A DNA stretch of 64,000 nt from Candidatus Avelusimicrobium luingense (GCA_900315845.1 OOHK01000006.1:62001-126000); one strand, 5' to 3'; shown: positions 1 to 8,892, numbered from the stretch's first letter. The notes: generated from the sequence alone by a model not told the origin. Numbers and translations are program-made.

Positions 1-2114
1 GCACCCAGTTTTAACGTGCCCGAGTTTAACGCCACGCTATTGCCGGCCACGGTATCATTAAACTCCACAATGCCCGCACCACCCAACACAATCGCGCCGT
101 TTGATCCGGTGATTTTATCGTCAAATGTAATAGAACTATTCGCCCCGGCGTTCATATTAACGGTTCCGCTGTTGTACAATGCATTTGAAACGCTGTTGGC
201 TTGGTTGCCGCTAAATACGGTGTCTGCGCCATTGGATGAGGTAATAGTTACGGTGCCTGTATTGTAAATAGCGCCCCCGGCGGTTGTAGCACTGTTGGAA
301 GTATAGGTGCCTGATAAGTCGCTGATGGTTCCGGTATTATAGATAGCGCCGCCGTTTGCCGCATTGTTAGAAGTATACGTACCCGCCAATGCGGTAATCG
401 TGCCGACGTTGTTTATCGCACCGCCGTTGCCCGCAGCGCTATTGGAAGTATATGTACCTGCTAAATCTGTAATCGTTCCGGCGTTATAAATAGCACCGCC
501 GTCGGTTGTTGCACCGTTATTTTTAAATGTTGAAGCGGTGTCTACGGATACGGTTTGCCCCGCGGTGTTATAAATAGCCCCCCCATAATCGGCCATGTTA
601 CCGTCAGACGCATTATCTCCGCCGAAAGTAGCACTTATGGCATTAGTAATCGTACCGTTATTATATAAGGCGCCACCGTTACCCGTAGCGCTGTTAGCGG
701 TATAAGTACCGGCAAATGTAGTGATTGTTCCTGTATTGTTTATTGCACCACCGTTACCCGTAGCGCTGTTAGTAGCATACGTACCCGCTAAATCGGCAAT
801 CGTTCCGGCGTTATAAATAGCACCGCCGTCGGTTGTAGCCGTGTTGTTCTTAAATATGGAAGCGGAATCTATGGATACGGTTTGCCCAGCGGCGTTATAA
901 ATAGCACCACCTAAATCGGCAACGTTACCGTCGGCTGCATTATCACCGCCGAACGTCGCACTAATGGCATTGGTGATTACACCGTTATTATATAAGGCAC
1001 CGCCGTTACCCGTAGCGCTGTTAGCGGTATAAGTACCCGCTAAATCTGTAATCGTACCCTCGTTATAAATAGCACCGCCGTTACCTGTGGCTGTATTAGC
1101 AGTAAAAAGGGAATCTGTTATTGCCCCTATGCTTGAACCGCTTGCATTGATGATGGCCGCACCGGATGTATCGGTAGTATTTTGGACAAAGGTTGAACCA
1201 GAAATGGTGTTTACGGTGCCGCCGCTTATGTTATTTAGGGCAGATCCGCTTTGGTTATTATTGTTATAAAATATAGAATTTAATATGGTGCCGATCGTTC
1301 CACCGTTATATATTGTTCCCGTTTGCTGACCGCTAGCTGTAGAAACTGTATTGTTACCGATAAACTGAGAACCGGAAATAAGGTCTATCGTTGTGGTGAT
1401 TTTATTATAAATAGCACTGCCACCGCGATTCTTCACTTCGACTGAGCCGGAAGCCGGAGCGGTGGCTATATTATTATAAAATATAGAATTTAATATTTGA
1501 GTTATTTTATTTGTGCTATCGTTATGAACTGTACCTTGCGGCGAATTGTTCGCGACAAAAACAGAACCGGTGATAGACATGGTCCCTTCTTCTCTGTTTT
1601 GTAATACGCCGTATTGACCGCGGTTATTAAAAAAGACAGAATCAGTAACGGATGTAGTCCCCGCTGATCTGATAAATCCGGCTCTGTCAGTTGTTTTGCC
1701 AAAATTGTCCACGGAATTTCCTACCGCAACGCTGGTAATAATATCCATCCCATCGACGATAGAACTTGAGGTGGTTGTAGTATAAGTGCCGAGATTTTGC
1801 AAGTTAAGAGTTTGGGGATTGTCTACAAAAATTCTTACTTCGTTGGCTGTTGAAGTATTATGTATTCCATAGTGTCCGGTTCCACCATCGATAGTGAGAA
1901 CAGAATTCGTTCCCCCAATATCTCCCAAGACAGTTGAGGATGTTTCGTTGGCATCAAGCGTGTATGTTCTCGGCGTATCTGTTGCTTTTATTGCGTCCAA
2001 AAGCGAAGCATATTCTGCCCCCCACAGGCTATTTACACCGGAAAGGCAGAACGTTTGTATAGTTATTATTACAATTAATATTTTTTTAAATTTTTTTTGA
2101 AAATCTCGCTTCAT
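1..2114 (-). CDS. PMP-like beta-helix autotransporter/adhesin (5' part, runs off the window)
   Basis: The reverse strand is open in one frame from an ATG at 2114 to the window edge, giving about 704 N-terminal residues. I checked the frame near the start and again at position 386. A basic stretch and hydrophobic segment ending near SLWGA make a signal peptide. The rest is a low-complexity Gly/Asn/Thr-rich array with recurring motifs of the type NGGAIYNxGTI and DLxGTYTSN. These resemble the GGA[ILV] and FxxN motifs of chlamydial polymorphic membrane proteins and predict a right-handed beta-helix passenger. A block at 460-712 is repeated at 787-1039 (offset 327 bp, 109 codons). A beta-barrel domain, if present, would lie beyond the left edge. 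A TATAAT hexamer at 2160-2165 (reverse strand) could be the promoter. I see no clear ribosome binding site. Role inferred: surface adhesin. Confidence 0.75.
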   Translation of the reverse strand, partial: MKRDFQKKFKKILIVIITIQTFCLSGVNSLWGAEYASLLDAIKATDTPRTYTLDANETSSTVLGDIGGTNSVLTIDGGTGHYGIHNTSTANEVRIFVDNPQTLNLQNLGTYTTTTSSSIVDGMDIITSVAVGNSVDNFGKTTDRAGFIRSAGTTSVTDSVFFNNRGQYGVLQNREEGTMSITGSVFVANNSPQGTVHNDSTNKITQILNSIFYNNIATAPASGSVEVKNRGGSAIYNKITTTIDLISGSQFIGNNTVSTASGQQTGTIYNGGTIGTILNSIFYNNNNQSGSALNNISGGTVNTISGSTFVQNTTDTSGAAIINASGSSIGAITDSLFTANTATGNGGAIYNEGTITDLAGTYTANSATGNGGALYNNGVITNAISATFGGDNAADGNVADLGGAIYNAAGQTVSIDSASIFKNNTATTDGGAIYNAGTIADLAGTYATNSATGNGGAINNTGTITTFAGTYTANSATGNGGALYNNGTITNAISATFGGDNASDGNMADYGGAIYNTAGQTVSVDTASTFKNNGATTDGGAIYNAGTITDLAGTYTSNSAAGNGGAINNVGTITALAGTYTSNNAANGGAIYNTGTISDLSGTYTSNSATTAGGAIYNTGTVTITSSNGADTVFSGNQANSVSNALYNSGTVNMNAGANSSITFDDKITGSNGAIVLGGAGIVEFNDTVAGNSVALNSGTLKLG
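460..1039. repeat. Internal direct repeat in the adhesin gene (460-712 and 787-1039)
   Basis: Two roughly 253-bp blocks, offset by 327 bp, are highly similar on inspection and stay in frame. Each encodes several GGA-type beta-helix rungs. This is the kind of repeat that changes copy number by slippage or recombination. Confidence 0.7.
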
Positions 2115-2250
2115 ATTTTTTGTGACGAATTTACATCCCTACTTAAAATTTACTTATATATTATATCATATTTCTCGTCAATCTATCGATAAAAAAATGA
2201 TTATTTGGAAAAATCTTATTAGTGAGAATTTCTCAACAGGCGCAGCGTGT

Positions 2251-2841
2251 TTATTTAGCCTTACCGATTACCATATGGGTTAAGGAAAACAAGGCAAGCA
2301 CGTTCGGAATAACCATGAGATTATTAAACATATCGGTCAATTCCCAAACAAAATCACTGGATACCAGCGAGCCCAACATCACAAAACAAAGCGAAATTAA
2401 CGTGTACACCAAAACGGCTTTTTTAGTATTTCTTTTTCTGAATAAATAAAGGGTATTTATCTTGCCGAAGAAATTCCAACAAAGAATAGAAGAAAATGCA
2501 AAAAAGCAAAGACAAATCGCCACAAATATCGCCCCAGTCTCCGTGCCCATAATACTGCCGAAAGCATGTTGCACCAGATTTGTGTAGATAATATTGTAAA
2601 TAATATAGCCAACAACCCGGTTGTGGCTACGGTCGATAACACAATCATCGGCACCCATATTACCAAGAAAGATATTGATTCGGCCTATATAGAAGTCATA
2701 TTTTAAGGGCTCTCTCGCTATTTCAAACCTTCTATCCCCCATCAAAAACCGATACGCAACTAATTTGTTGCAGTACGTACCCGTATTAAATTGATACAAT
2801 ATAAGAGTAGTAATGAGTGATGCGGCTTTTATAGCGCGCAA
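2251..2841 (-). pseudogene. Remnant of an AGCS-type sodium:alanine symporter
   Basis: The last ~110 residues read like the C-terminus of the alanine/glycine:cation symporter family: an AFGSIMG segment, FSSILCWNFFGK (family: F[ST]TILGWxYYG), DFVWELTDMFNNLM and MVIPNVLALFSL. Upstream the match continues in another frame (around 2600-2666, VPMIVLSTVATTGLL), behind an in-frame TAG. The gene is therefore frameshifted. About three quarters of a normal ~450-residue AGCS protein is missing, because the aquaporin gene starts divergently 16 bp beyond the end of this open frame. The first ~75 residues of the open frame do not look like AGCS. Read as decayed, not functional. Confidence 0.7.
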
Positions 2842-2856
2842 ATACTAGGAGAATCT

Positions 2857-3534
2857 ATGAAAAAATATACTGCCGAATTATTAGGTACGTTTGTTTTGAC
2901 TCTCTTTGGTTGCGGTTCTGCGGCCATTGCGGGTGCAACGCTGGGCACCTTAGGAATTGCCTTTGCGTTTGGGTTGTCTATCGTGGCGATGGCTTATGCC
3001 ATTGGCGATATTTCCGGTTGCCATATCAACCCGGCTGTTTCGCTAGGGGTATGGATGAGCGGAAAAATGACCGCCAAAGATTTTTGGGGTTATGTTCTCG
3101 CGCAATGTGTGGGTGCTTTGTTAGCCGCCTTGGTATTAGCCGCCATTATCAACATGACCAACTTGGGTGGTATTAGTGTAACCGGTTTAGGTGCTAACGG
3201 CTACGGTACTGCCTCGGCAGTCGGTTTAAGTGCGTGCGGCGCGTTAATCGTGGAAGTTATTTTAACTTGTATCTTTGTGCTGACCATTTTAGGCGTAACC
3301 TCTAGTGAAAAAACCGCCGCTATTGCCGGATTGGTTATCGGTTTGACGTTGACCTTTGTGCACATTATGGGTATCCCGCTGACCGGCACTTCCGTCAACC
3401 CGGCCCGCAGTTTTGGGCCCGCCTTGGTATTGGGCGGACAAGCCCTGTGCCAATTGTGGGTATTTGTGGTTGGCCCGTTTATCGGGGCTGCGTTGGCGGC
3501 GTTAATCTGGAAAGGATTTAACAAAGCCAAATAA
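2857..3534 (+). CDS. aqpZ: Aquaporin Z-type water channel
   Basis: A 225-residue member of the MIP family, which moves water (or small solutes) across the inner membrane. Both half-helix signatures are present: HINPAVS near residue 63 and SVNPARS near residue 182. Six hydrophobic segments and the length fit AqpZ, which has a narrow pore, better than the longer glycerol facilitators. The start is supported by AGGAG 8 nt upstream of the ATG. The gene stands alone and is closed by a strong terminator at 3551. It abuts the divergent symporter remnant. Confidence 0.93.
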   Translation: MKKYTAELLGTFVLTLFGCGSAAIAGATLGTLGIAFAFGLSIVAMAYAIGDISGCHINPAVSLGVWMSGKMTAKDFWGYVLAQCVGALLAALVLAAIINMTNLGGISVTGLGANGYGTASAVGLSACGALIVEVILTCIFVLTILGVTSSEKTAAIAGLVIGLTLTFVHIMGIPLTGTSVNPARSFGPALVLGGQALCQLWVFVVGPFIGAALAALIWKGFNKAK

Positions 3535-3550
3535 ACCGGTTTAAGTAAGC

Positions 3551-3578
3551 AAAACCCCCGCTTATGAGCGGGGGTTTT
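3551..3578 (+). terminator. Rho-independent terminator after aqpZ
   Basis: Stem CCCCCGCT/AGCGGGGG with a 3-4 nt loop, followed by TTTTATTTT. Confidence 0.9.
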
Positions 3579-3629
3579 ATTTTGCACAAATATCTTTTCA
3601 AGTCTCAAGGCGAGCCTTATCCTCAAAAA

Positions 3630-4181
3630 TTACAGTCGTTCCGCGCCTTGAGGCAAGCGGTTTTTCATTTCTTTTCTGCGATTATAAAATTCGCCGTCTG
3701 CAAAGAAAGTACCGTCCCCGTTAGCATGGATGACGCGGCGCTCTTTTTTACGCGGGTTTTCCCATAGTTGCACACCGTCCAAAACAAGTATGCCATGTTT
3801 TTCTACGTAATCTATCACTTTACATTCTACGGCGGCTAAACAGTCCGCAAGCAGTGGGGATTTTACCTTAGCGGCTTTCTGCTTTTTAAGTTTGAAATGT
3901 TTGAATTTATCACATTCGCAAGCGTGTACCGTACCAATACCGACGGCAGTATCTAACATATCCACGGCGGGCACGCATAGCGTACATTGTTTAGTGCGAA
4001 GAATTGTCTTAAAAGATTCGTTCCAACTGCCTGTGCAAATGGCAATTCTCGGTGTAAAATCTAATACCATTTGCCACGAAATCGTCATCACATTATCTTG
4101 TTTGCCGTCATGCGTGGTAACAAGCAAGACCGCACCGGACTCCAAGTACGTGAACGCTTTTTCTAATTTTCCTTTTCGCAT
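3630..4181 (-). CDS. Flavin reductase-like (FMN-binding split barrel) protein
   Basis: This 183-residue protein resembles the flavin reductase-like/DIM6-NTAB family. It has an early LLVTTHDGKQDNVMTISW segment (family: [VT]T...G..N.MTxSW), then FTPRIAICTG and an NESFKTI stretch. The family binds FMN and often reduces flavins or serves as a redox partner. The substrate cannot be told from sequence. The ATG at 4181 is chosen because AAGGAA lies just upstream, inside the end of the preceding thioesterase gene. A longer reading from 4202 would overlap that gene without its own ribosome site. The two genes are 1 nt apart, so they are probably translationally coupled. Confidence 0.75.
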   Translation of the reverse strand: MRKGKLEKAFTYLESGAVLLVTTHDGKQDNVMTISWQMVLDFTPRIAICTGSWNESFKTILRTKQCTLCVPAVDMLDTAVGIGTVHACECDKFKHFKLKKQKAAKVKSPLLADCLAAVECKVIDYVEKHGILVLDGVQLWENPRKKERRVIHANGDGTFFADGEFYNRRKEMKNRLPQGAERL

Positions 4182-4182
4182 A

Positions 4183-4599
4183 TTATTCCTTACCGGGCAC
4201 AAGTGCGGAAATTTTTTCGTGCAAGGCGGGCATTTCTCTTTTTAATGAAATAATTTTGCCGTTCTTGATAAAACAATGCCCGGAAGAGGCCGTAGAGCAA
4301 AGTTGATGGGTTGTCTTATTGAAAAACTCGTAAGCAAGCACCAACTTTACAGAAGTATATTCTTTCACGGATACGTTAATTTTCACTTCGTCGGCAAAGC
4401 GTACAGGAGCCTTGTATTGCACCGCTATACTGACCACCGGAGAAAAGACCTGTTCGTTTTCTACTTGTTGATATCCCAGGCCCAATTCTTCCAAATATGC
4501 CAAGCGGGCTTCTTCCATCCATTTCACATAATTAGCGTGGTGGATGATACCCATTTGATCCGTTTCGTGGTATTGTGCTTTTTTAACGTAAGAGAACAT
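4183..4599 (-). CDS. Hotdog-fold acyl-CoA thioesterase (YbgC/4HBT type)
   Basis: A 138-residue single-hotdog protein. The catalytic signature is near residues 13-31: ETDQMGIIHHANYVKWMEEAR, with the Asp/His arrangement of 4-hydroxybenzoyl-CoA-type thioesterases. It hydrolyses acyl-CoA thioesters in the cytoplasm; the substrate is not predictable. GAGGATAAT precedes the ATG. It lies 12 bp after the flavodoxin gene and 1 nt before the flavin reductase-like gene, so the three may form one operon. Confidence 0.85.
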   Translation of the reverse strand: MFSYVKKAQYHETDQMGIIHHANYVKWMEEARLAYLEELGLGYQQVENEQVFSPVVSIAVQYKAPVRFADEVKINVSVKEYTSVKLVLAYEFFNKTTHQLCSTASSGHCFIKNGKIISLKREMPALHEKISALVPGKE

Positions 4600-4611
4600 A
4601 TTATCCTCGTA

Positions 4612-5190
4612 CTATTTTAAGGTTTCTATCCACGCTTGTAATTCTTCTACCGACGGATTACCGTTTAGTACATTCCCTTTGATAATTGTAGTGTTGGTAC
4701 TTACACTCGGTTTCAAATCTTTATCGGAATTACCCAGACCGCTACTGCCGGACGTAGCAAAAAGGATAATCGTTTTATTAGAGAAGTCTTGTTTTTCCAA
4801 GAAGGTGGCTATGATATGCGGAGCCGTCCCCCACCAAATCGGAAAGCCGAGAAACACCGTATCATACCCCTCAACGGAAAAGTCATCGCCCAACATTTCC
4901 GGGCGGGAAGTTTTGTTATTCATTTCCACAGACGTGCGGGATTTACTGTTTCGCCAATCCAAGTCCGCATCCGTATAGGGCACCGAGGGTTTGATTTCGT
5001 AAATATCAGCACCGGTAACTTTTGCTAAATTTTCGGCTACTTGTTTAGTCGTTCCGGTAGCCGAAAAATAAGCCACTAATACTTTTTGATCTTGTATCGT
5101 TGATTGCATTTCTATTCCTTTGGTATGTGTATTAGAATCACAGGTCGCAAAAAATACGGCGGTTACTAAAACTAAAAGTAATTTTTTCAT
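4612..5190 (-). CDS. Exported flavodoxin-like protein
   Basis: 192 residues. An N-terminal hydrophobic segment ends in FFATC, a weak lipobox, so the protein is probably a lipoprotein or is at least exported. The flavodoxin domain follows: VLVAYFSATGTTKQVAENLA (FMN phosphate loop, residues ~37-56), then FLGFPIWWGTAPH and FATSGSSGLGNS around the isoalloxazine. This matches the flavodoxin_4 group, which often has a signal peptide. Electron-carrier or quinone/oxidative-stress roles are known for relatives; the specific role here is unknown. GGAGG lies upstream of the ATG. It is probably first in an operon with the thioesterase and flavin reductase-like genes, which makes a shared redox role plausible but unproven. 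Confidence 0.8.
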   Translation of the reverse strand: MKKLLLVLVTAVFFATCDSNTHTKGIEMQSTIQDQKVLVAYFSATGTTKQVAENLAKVTGADIYEIKPSVPYTDADLDWRNSKSRTSVEMNNKTSRPEMLGDDFSVEGYDTVFLGFPIWWGTAPHIIATFLEKQDFSNKTIILFATSGSSGLGNSDKDLKPSVSTNTTIIKGNVLNGNPSVEELQAWIETLK

Positions 5191-5235
5191 AAATCCTCCA
5201 TACGGACATTGTAGCAGTTAGTAGGCTGCTTGTGT

Positions 5236-5264
5236 AAAAAACCGCTCCATAGGGAGCGGTTTTT
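5236..5264 (-). terminator. Terminator downstream of the cstA-like gene
   Basis: Stem ACCGCTCC/GGAGCGGT with A/T runs on both sides. It ends about 20 bp past the stop of the 5284 gene. The symmetric flanks could also terminate transcription in the plus direction. Confidence 0.85.
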
Positions 5265-5283
5265 GATTGACTGTTTAGAATGA

Positions 5284-6735
5284 TTATTTACCCTTTTTCA
5301 TTTTGGCTATCATATAAGAAGATAGCATTACCATCAGCACAAACCCCAACGGCCACGCAATTGTTGCAGGCAAATGCAAACACTCCGGCGCGATTAAGAA
5401 ATAAGTTATACTTACCGTTGTCATAAACATAGCCGGAATTAACGCAATAAAATAATTGCGCTTTTTGCCATACAGATAGAATGTAGCGGCCCACAGGACA
5501 ATCATCGCCAGCGTCTGGTTAGACCAACTGAAATAACGCCAAATAATATCATAAGGAAGTTGGCTGATAATTACACCTGCTAAAAGTAACGGAAGGCTCA
5601 AATACAAGCGTTTTAAGAAAGGTTTTTGATCTACCTTAAACCAATCGGCAAGCACCAACCGCGATGCGCGAAACGCCGTATCTCCCGACGTAATCGGGCA
5701 TACGATTACCCCAATCATTACAAATAAAAGTCCAAAAGAAATAGTACCCCATTTCAAAGGCCCGATTGTTTTTAAGCAAATATCATACACGACGCCTGCT
5801 TGCCCGCTATGTTGCAACATTTCTTGCAAGCCCGTCATCAGACCGCCGGTGCGCTCATAAACGGCACAACCGGCCGCCGCCCAAATCAACGCAATAACGC
5901 CTTCTAAAACCATCGCTCCGTAAAACACCTGACGGGATTGATATTCACTCGTAACACACCGCGCCATTAAGGGCGATTGCGTGGCGTGGAAACCCGATAT
6001 AGCCCCGCACGCTACCGTTACAAACATAAGCGGCCAAATAGGCAAATGCGTGGGATGTAGATTTTGTAATGTAATCTCGGGGATTTGATATCCTTGCGCA
6101 AACATCCCCCCCGTAACGCCAAGCGCCATCAGTATCAAACAAATACCGAATAACGGATAAATCCGCCCGATAATTTTATCAACCGGAAGGAAAGTAGCAA
6201 AGAAATAATACAGAAAAATAAGTGCGAGCCAAAAATATGCGTTTACCAGCAGGCTGCCTTGTGCCGCGTGCCCCTTAAATAAAAATACGAGTAAATTAGC
6301 GGGCCCTACCGCAAACACAGTTCCTACCATCACCAGCAAAATTACGCTGAAAATACGCATAAACATATTGATACGCGGCCCTAAATAAATACCCGTCACT
6401 TCGGAAACCGATTTTCCGTCGTTACGAATGGATAAAAATCCGCACGCGAAATCATGTACGGCCCCGGCGAAAATGGTTCCCAGCGTAATCCATAAAAACA
6501 CACAAGGTCCCCACAACGCACCGGCGATGGCCCCAAACACAGGGCCGAGCCCGGCAATGTTTAGCAGTTGCACAAGCACCATACGCCACAACGGCATAGG
6601 TACATAATCCACTCCGTTAGCAAACCGGATGGCTGGCGTTTGGTCCATAGATGGACCGAAAACGCGTTCCACATATTTGGCATACGTGAAATAAGAAAGG
6701 ATCAAAAGTCCTAAACAAGTAAAAAAACTAATCAT
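5284..6735 (-). CDS. cstA: CstA-family transporter (carbon-starvation protein type)
   Basis: A 483-residue polytopic membrane protein of the CstA family, known for uptake of peptides or pyruvate during starvation. Early family landmarks are YVERVFG, DYVPMP, then LNIAGLGPVFGAIAGALWGP and AVHDFACGF. In the middle is SGFHATQSPLMARC, and later ITSGDTAFRASRL. Roughly 12-14 hydrophobic segments are visible. It is shorter than E. coli CstA (about 700 residues) and matches the short bacterial class lacking the C-terminal extension. The start ATG has only a weak GAGAG upstream. A 26-codon reading frame with a good ribosome site lies just upstream (6813-6893). Confidence 0.88.
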   Translation of the reverse strand: MISFFTCLGLLILSYFTYAKYVERVFGPSMDQTPAIRFANGVDYVPMPLWRMVLVQLLNIAGLGPVFGAIAGALWGPCVFLWITLGTIFAGAVHDFACGFLSIRNDGKSVSEVTGIYLGPRINMFMRIFSVILLVMVGTVFAVGPANLLVFLFKGHAAQGSLLVNAYFWLALIFLYYFFATFLPVDKIIGRIYPLFGICLILMALGVTGGMFAQGYQIPEITLQNLHPTHLPIWPLMFVTVACGAISGFHATQSPLMARCVTSEYQSRQVFYGAMVLEGVIALIWAAAGCAVYERTGGLMTGLQEMLQHSGQAGVVYDICLKTIGPLKWGTISFGLLFVMIGVIVCPITSGDTAFRASRLVLADWFKVDQKPFLKRLYLSLPLLLAGVIISQLPYDIIWRYFSWSNQTLAMIVLWAATFYLYGKKRNYFIALIPAMFMTTVSITYFLIAPECLHLPATIAWPLGFVLMVMLSSYMIAKMKKGK

Positions 6736-6812
6736 AAGTGATTGCTCTCATGTTACCGTGTTTGCAAAAATTGTCCGAAAGAATTTTTTAAGATTTATCT
6801 CTCTTAGCACAG

Positions 6813-6893
6813 TTATCTCTTTTTAGGCAGTTCTTCGTACTGCGCGGAAAGTGGCTGCAAGATAAAATCTGAGTAGTTTTTGCTAGACGGCAT
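6813..6893 (-). CDS. Possible 26-residue small protein or leader peptide upstream of cstA
   Basis: An ATG at 6893 is preceded by AAGGAG at 6 nt, an excellent Shine-Dalgarno match, and opens a 26-codon frame beginning MPSSKNYSDF and ending in LPKKR. It lies in the otherwise empty 235-bp gap, 77 bp before cstA and in the same direction. It does not obviously resemble YbdD, the small partner of E. coli CstA. It may be a small protein, a leader, or chance. The ribosome site is the main support. Confidence 0.4.
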   Translation of the reverse strand: MPSSKNYSDFILQPLSAQYEELPKKR

Positions 6894-6958
6894 TTGATAC
6901 TCCTTATTTTCATTTTACTATATTACCTACACCAACGCCGCCGAAGATTCAAATTTTC

Positions 6959-6964
6959 TACAAT
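6959..6964 (+). promoter_or_regulatory. -10 hexamer of a probable leaderless transcript
   Basis: TACAAT is followed by exactly 6 nt and the ATG at 6971, with no Shine-Dalgarno sequence. Transcription would begin at or next to the A of the start codon. Confidence 0.5.
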
Positions 6965-6970
6965 AAAAAT

Positions 6971-7567
6971 ATGAAAGCATTATTATATATCCACGGAAAA
7001 GGCGGAAACGCCGATGAAGCCGCATATTACAAATCGCTCTTACCAAATTATCACGTCGTCGGTTTAGATTATCACGCCACTACCCCGTGGGAAACGAAAG
7101 ACGAATTGCTGTCATATTATCATTCTTTGGCACGGAAATACGCAAGCATCAGCATGATAGCAAACAGTATCGGAGCGTACTTTGCCATGAACGCGCTGGG
7201 AGCGGAAAAAATCGAGCAGGCCTTTTTCATTTCGCCGATAGTAGATATGGAAGGACTGATTTCCCGTATGATGAGTGCCGCACAAATTACGCCGGAAGAA
7301 TTGGAAAAGAAACAAGAAATTCCGACTGCTTTTGGGGAAACGCTGTCTTGGAAATATCTTTCGTATGTAAAATCACATCCGCTTATTTGGCGCGCGCCTA
7401 CGCATATTTTGTACGGTGAGAAAGATACCCTGATACCTTTAGAAACAATTGCTGCTTTTGCGCATCGTATCCGCGCTTCGCTTACGATTATGAAAAACGG
7501 AGAGCATTGGTTTCACACCGACGAGCAAATGGTTTTTTTGGAACATTGGCTCAAACAATACGTGTGA
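6971..7567 (+). CDS. Small alpha/beta hydrolase (RBBP9/YdeN-like)
   Basis: 198 residues with the alpha/beta-hydrolase layout. YIHGKGGNADEA is the oxyanion-loop region near residue 7. The nucleophile elbow is SMIANSIGAY (AxSxG, Ser near residue 65). The acid is in YGEKDTLIP near residue 150, and the final His is in GEHWFH near residue 178. Substrate unknown; cytoplasmic, since there is no signal peptide. A leaderless start is likely. The gene stands alone, convergent with the kinase gene, with only 29 bp between stops. Confidence 0.8.
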   Translation: MKALLYIHGKGGNADEAAYYKSLLPNYHVVGLDYHATTPWETKDELLSYYHSLARKYASISMIANSIGAYFAMNALGAEKIEQAFFISPIVDMEGLISRMMSAAQITPEELEKKQEIPTAFGETLSWKYLSYVKSHPLIWRAPTHILYGEKDTLIPLETIAAFAHRIRASLTIMKNGEHWFHTDEQMVFLEHWLKQYV

Positions 7568-7596
7568 AACAAATTGATTTTCAATTTTTTACAACT

Positions 7597-8892
7597 TTAT
7601 ATTTCTTGTGCTAATTTGGCAAGGCCAACCAAGGTTTCGTCTGTTTCGGCAGATAAGCATACCGACATAGCCAATTCTTGCTCAAAGAATTTAGCCAACG
7701 CGGGAAGTTTGGCTAATTTGCCGCCGCTTAAAAGCAATTGTTTTCTGCGAGGAGCAAAGCAATCGGCCGCCTGAATATATTGTTGGGCAAAAGATCGGAA
7801 TAATTCGGCCCACAAGACAGGCTCCTTCAAATCAGTCAACGACAATCCGGTTATACCGCCGCCGTTCGTATAATTCCAAGCATCTTGAAAAAAGCCCAAA
7901 TTAAACCGCCCTGATGCTTGTTGAATTTTCTCCAACGGAACTTCCGTAAAACATTTCCACCCGTCTTTACCGGTTAATGTATGATAAAAGTCTATCAAAG
8001 CGGTCAAAACCCGTCCTGCCGGGATATGGGTAATGGTTTGCAATTCAAGCCCGTTTATAAAGTGTCGGCGCTCGGTATCCGAGGTGTTGGGTGCTTGCGT
8101 GCAAATGGCAGATACCTGTGAGCCCGTACCGATATTGAAAGATAACGTTTCCAACGTATTTCCCGCACCGAAAACGGCACATTGATGATCGCCGATAGCC
8201 GTATATACGGGAATATCCCGGTGGTTGATGGTCACTGTTCCGGCGGGAACGGTTTGCGTGGAAACGGTATTAAATACAATATCGGTCACTTTACCTTCCC
8301 GACGCAAAAAAGCACACATATCTTCATCGGGTTGTGCTGACGAAAAACCGATCATCCCGCTTCCTGCGGCCATAGTAATATGCACTCGGTCGGCCGGACG
8401 GCCGATAAGTAACAGGGCTTCGGGCAGAGAAAGCACTTTAATGTAATCGGTAGGATATAAGCGTAAATAATCTAAAATTTTAACAACCGGAAAACAACTG
8501 CGTAAGCGCATACCGGTTTTTTCTTTAAACGTGGTGCCAAAAGCCCCGGCGAACAATTCCCAAGAACTCGGCCCCGCTTTGTGGGGCAACCGGGCGCGTT
8601 CGTCTTGCCAACTGATATATTCGGTAAGCGGTTGGTGGTGTTTATCACACAACACAAATCCGTGCATTTGGCTGCACACAAAAATCCGTTTGAAGTCCTG
8701 CGAAGCGTATAATTTGCATATTTCCGAAAAATCGCGCCAGAGTCCCGCCAAAGGAATTTCAAAATGGGTATCGTGGCAAACGGCAGGAGTGCACGGACGG
8801 CTTTGCACGTTTTGTATCTGTCCGGTAGTATCATCTACCAAGGCCGATTTAATGCGCGTGGCGCCAAAATCCAATAGCAAACTATATGACAT
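7597..8892 (-). CDS. FGGY-family carbohydrate kinase (sedoheptulokinase-like?)
   Basis: 431 residues of the FGGY sugar kinase family, with the sugar-binding N-domain and ATP-binding C-domain. LLDFGATRIKSALVDD is the first phosphate motif near residue 5, SQMHGFVLCD the sugar-site region near 83, then YISWQDERA. IGDHQCAVFG and FNIGTGSQVS lie at the hinge, and LLLSGGKLAKLPALAKF near the C-terminus is the adenosine motif. The arrangement resembles sedoheptulokinase-type members more than glycerol kinases, but substrate assignment from family alone is weak. ATG at 8892 is preferred over TTG at 8895 because GGAG lies 6 nt upstream. It overlaps the cyclase gene by 11 nt and is the last gene of the SDR-cyclase-kinase operon. 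Confidence 0.8.
   Translation of the reverse strand: MSYSLLLDFGATRIKSALVDDTTGQIQNVQSRPCTPAVCHDTHFEIPLAGLWRDFSEICKLYASQDFKRIFVCSQMHGFVLCDKHHQPLTEYISWQDERARLPHKAGPSSWELFAGAFGTTFKEKTGMRLRSCFPVVKILDYLRLYPTDYIKVLSLPEALLLIGRPADRVHITMAAGSGMIGFSSAQPDEDMCAFLRREGKVTDIVFNTVSTQTVPAGTVTINHRDIPVYTAIGDHQCAVFGAGNTLETLSFNIGTGSQVSAICTQAPNTSDTERRHFINGLELQTITHIPAGRVLTALIDFYHTLTGKDGWKCFTEVPLEKIQQASGRFNLGFFQDAWNYTNGGGITGLSLTDLKEPVLWAELFRSFAQQYIQAADCFAPRRKQLLLSGGKLAKLPALAKFFEQELAMSVCLSAETDETLVGLAKLAQEI

Noticed and set aside
3201-3626. 141-codon frame antisense to aqpZ
   Set aside because: Shadow of the aquaporin gene; crosses its terminator.
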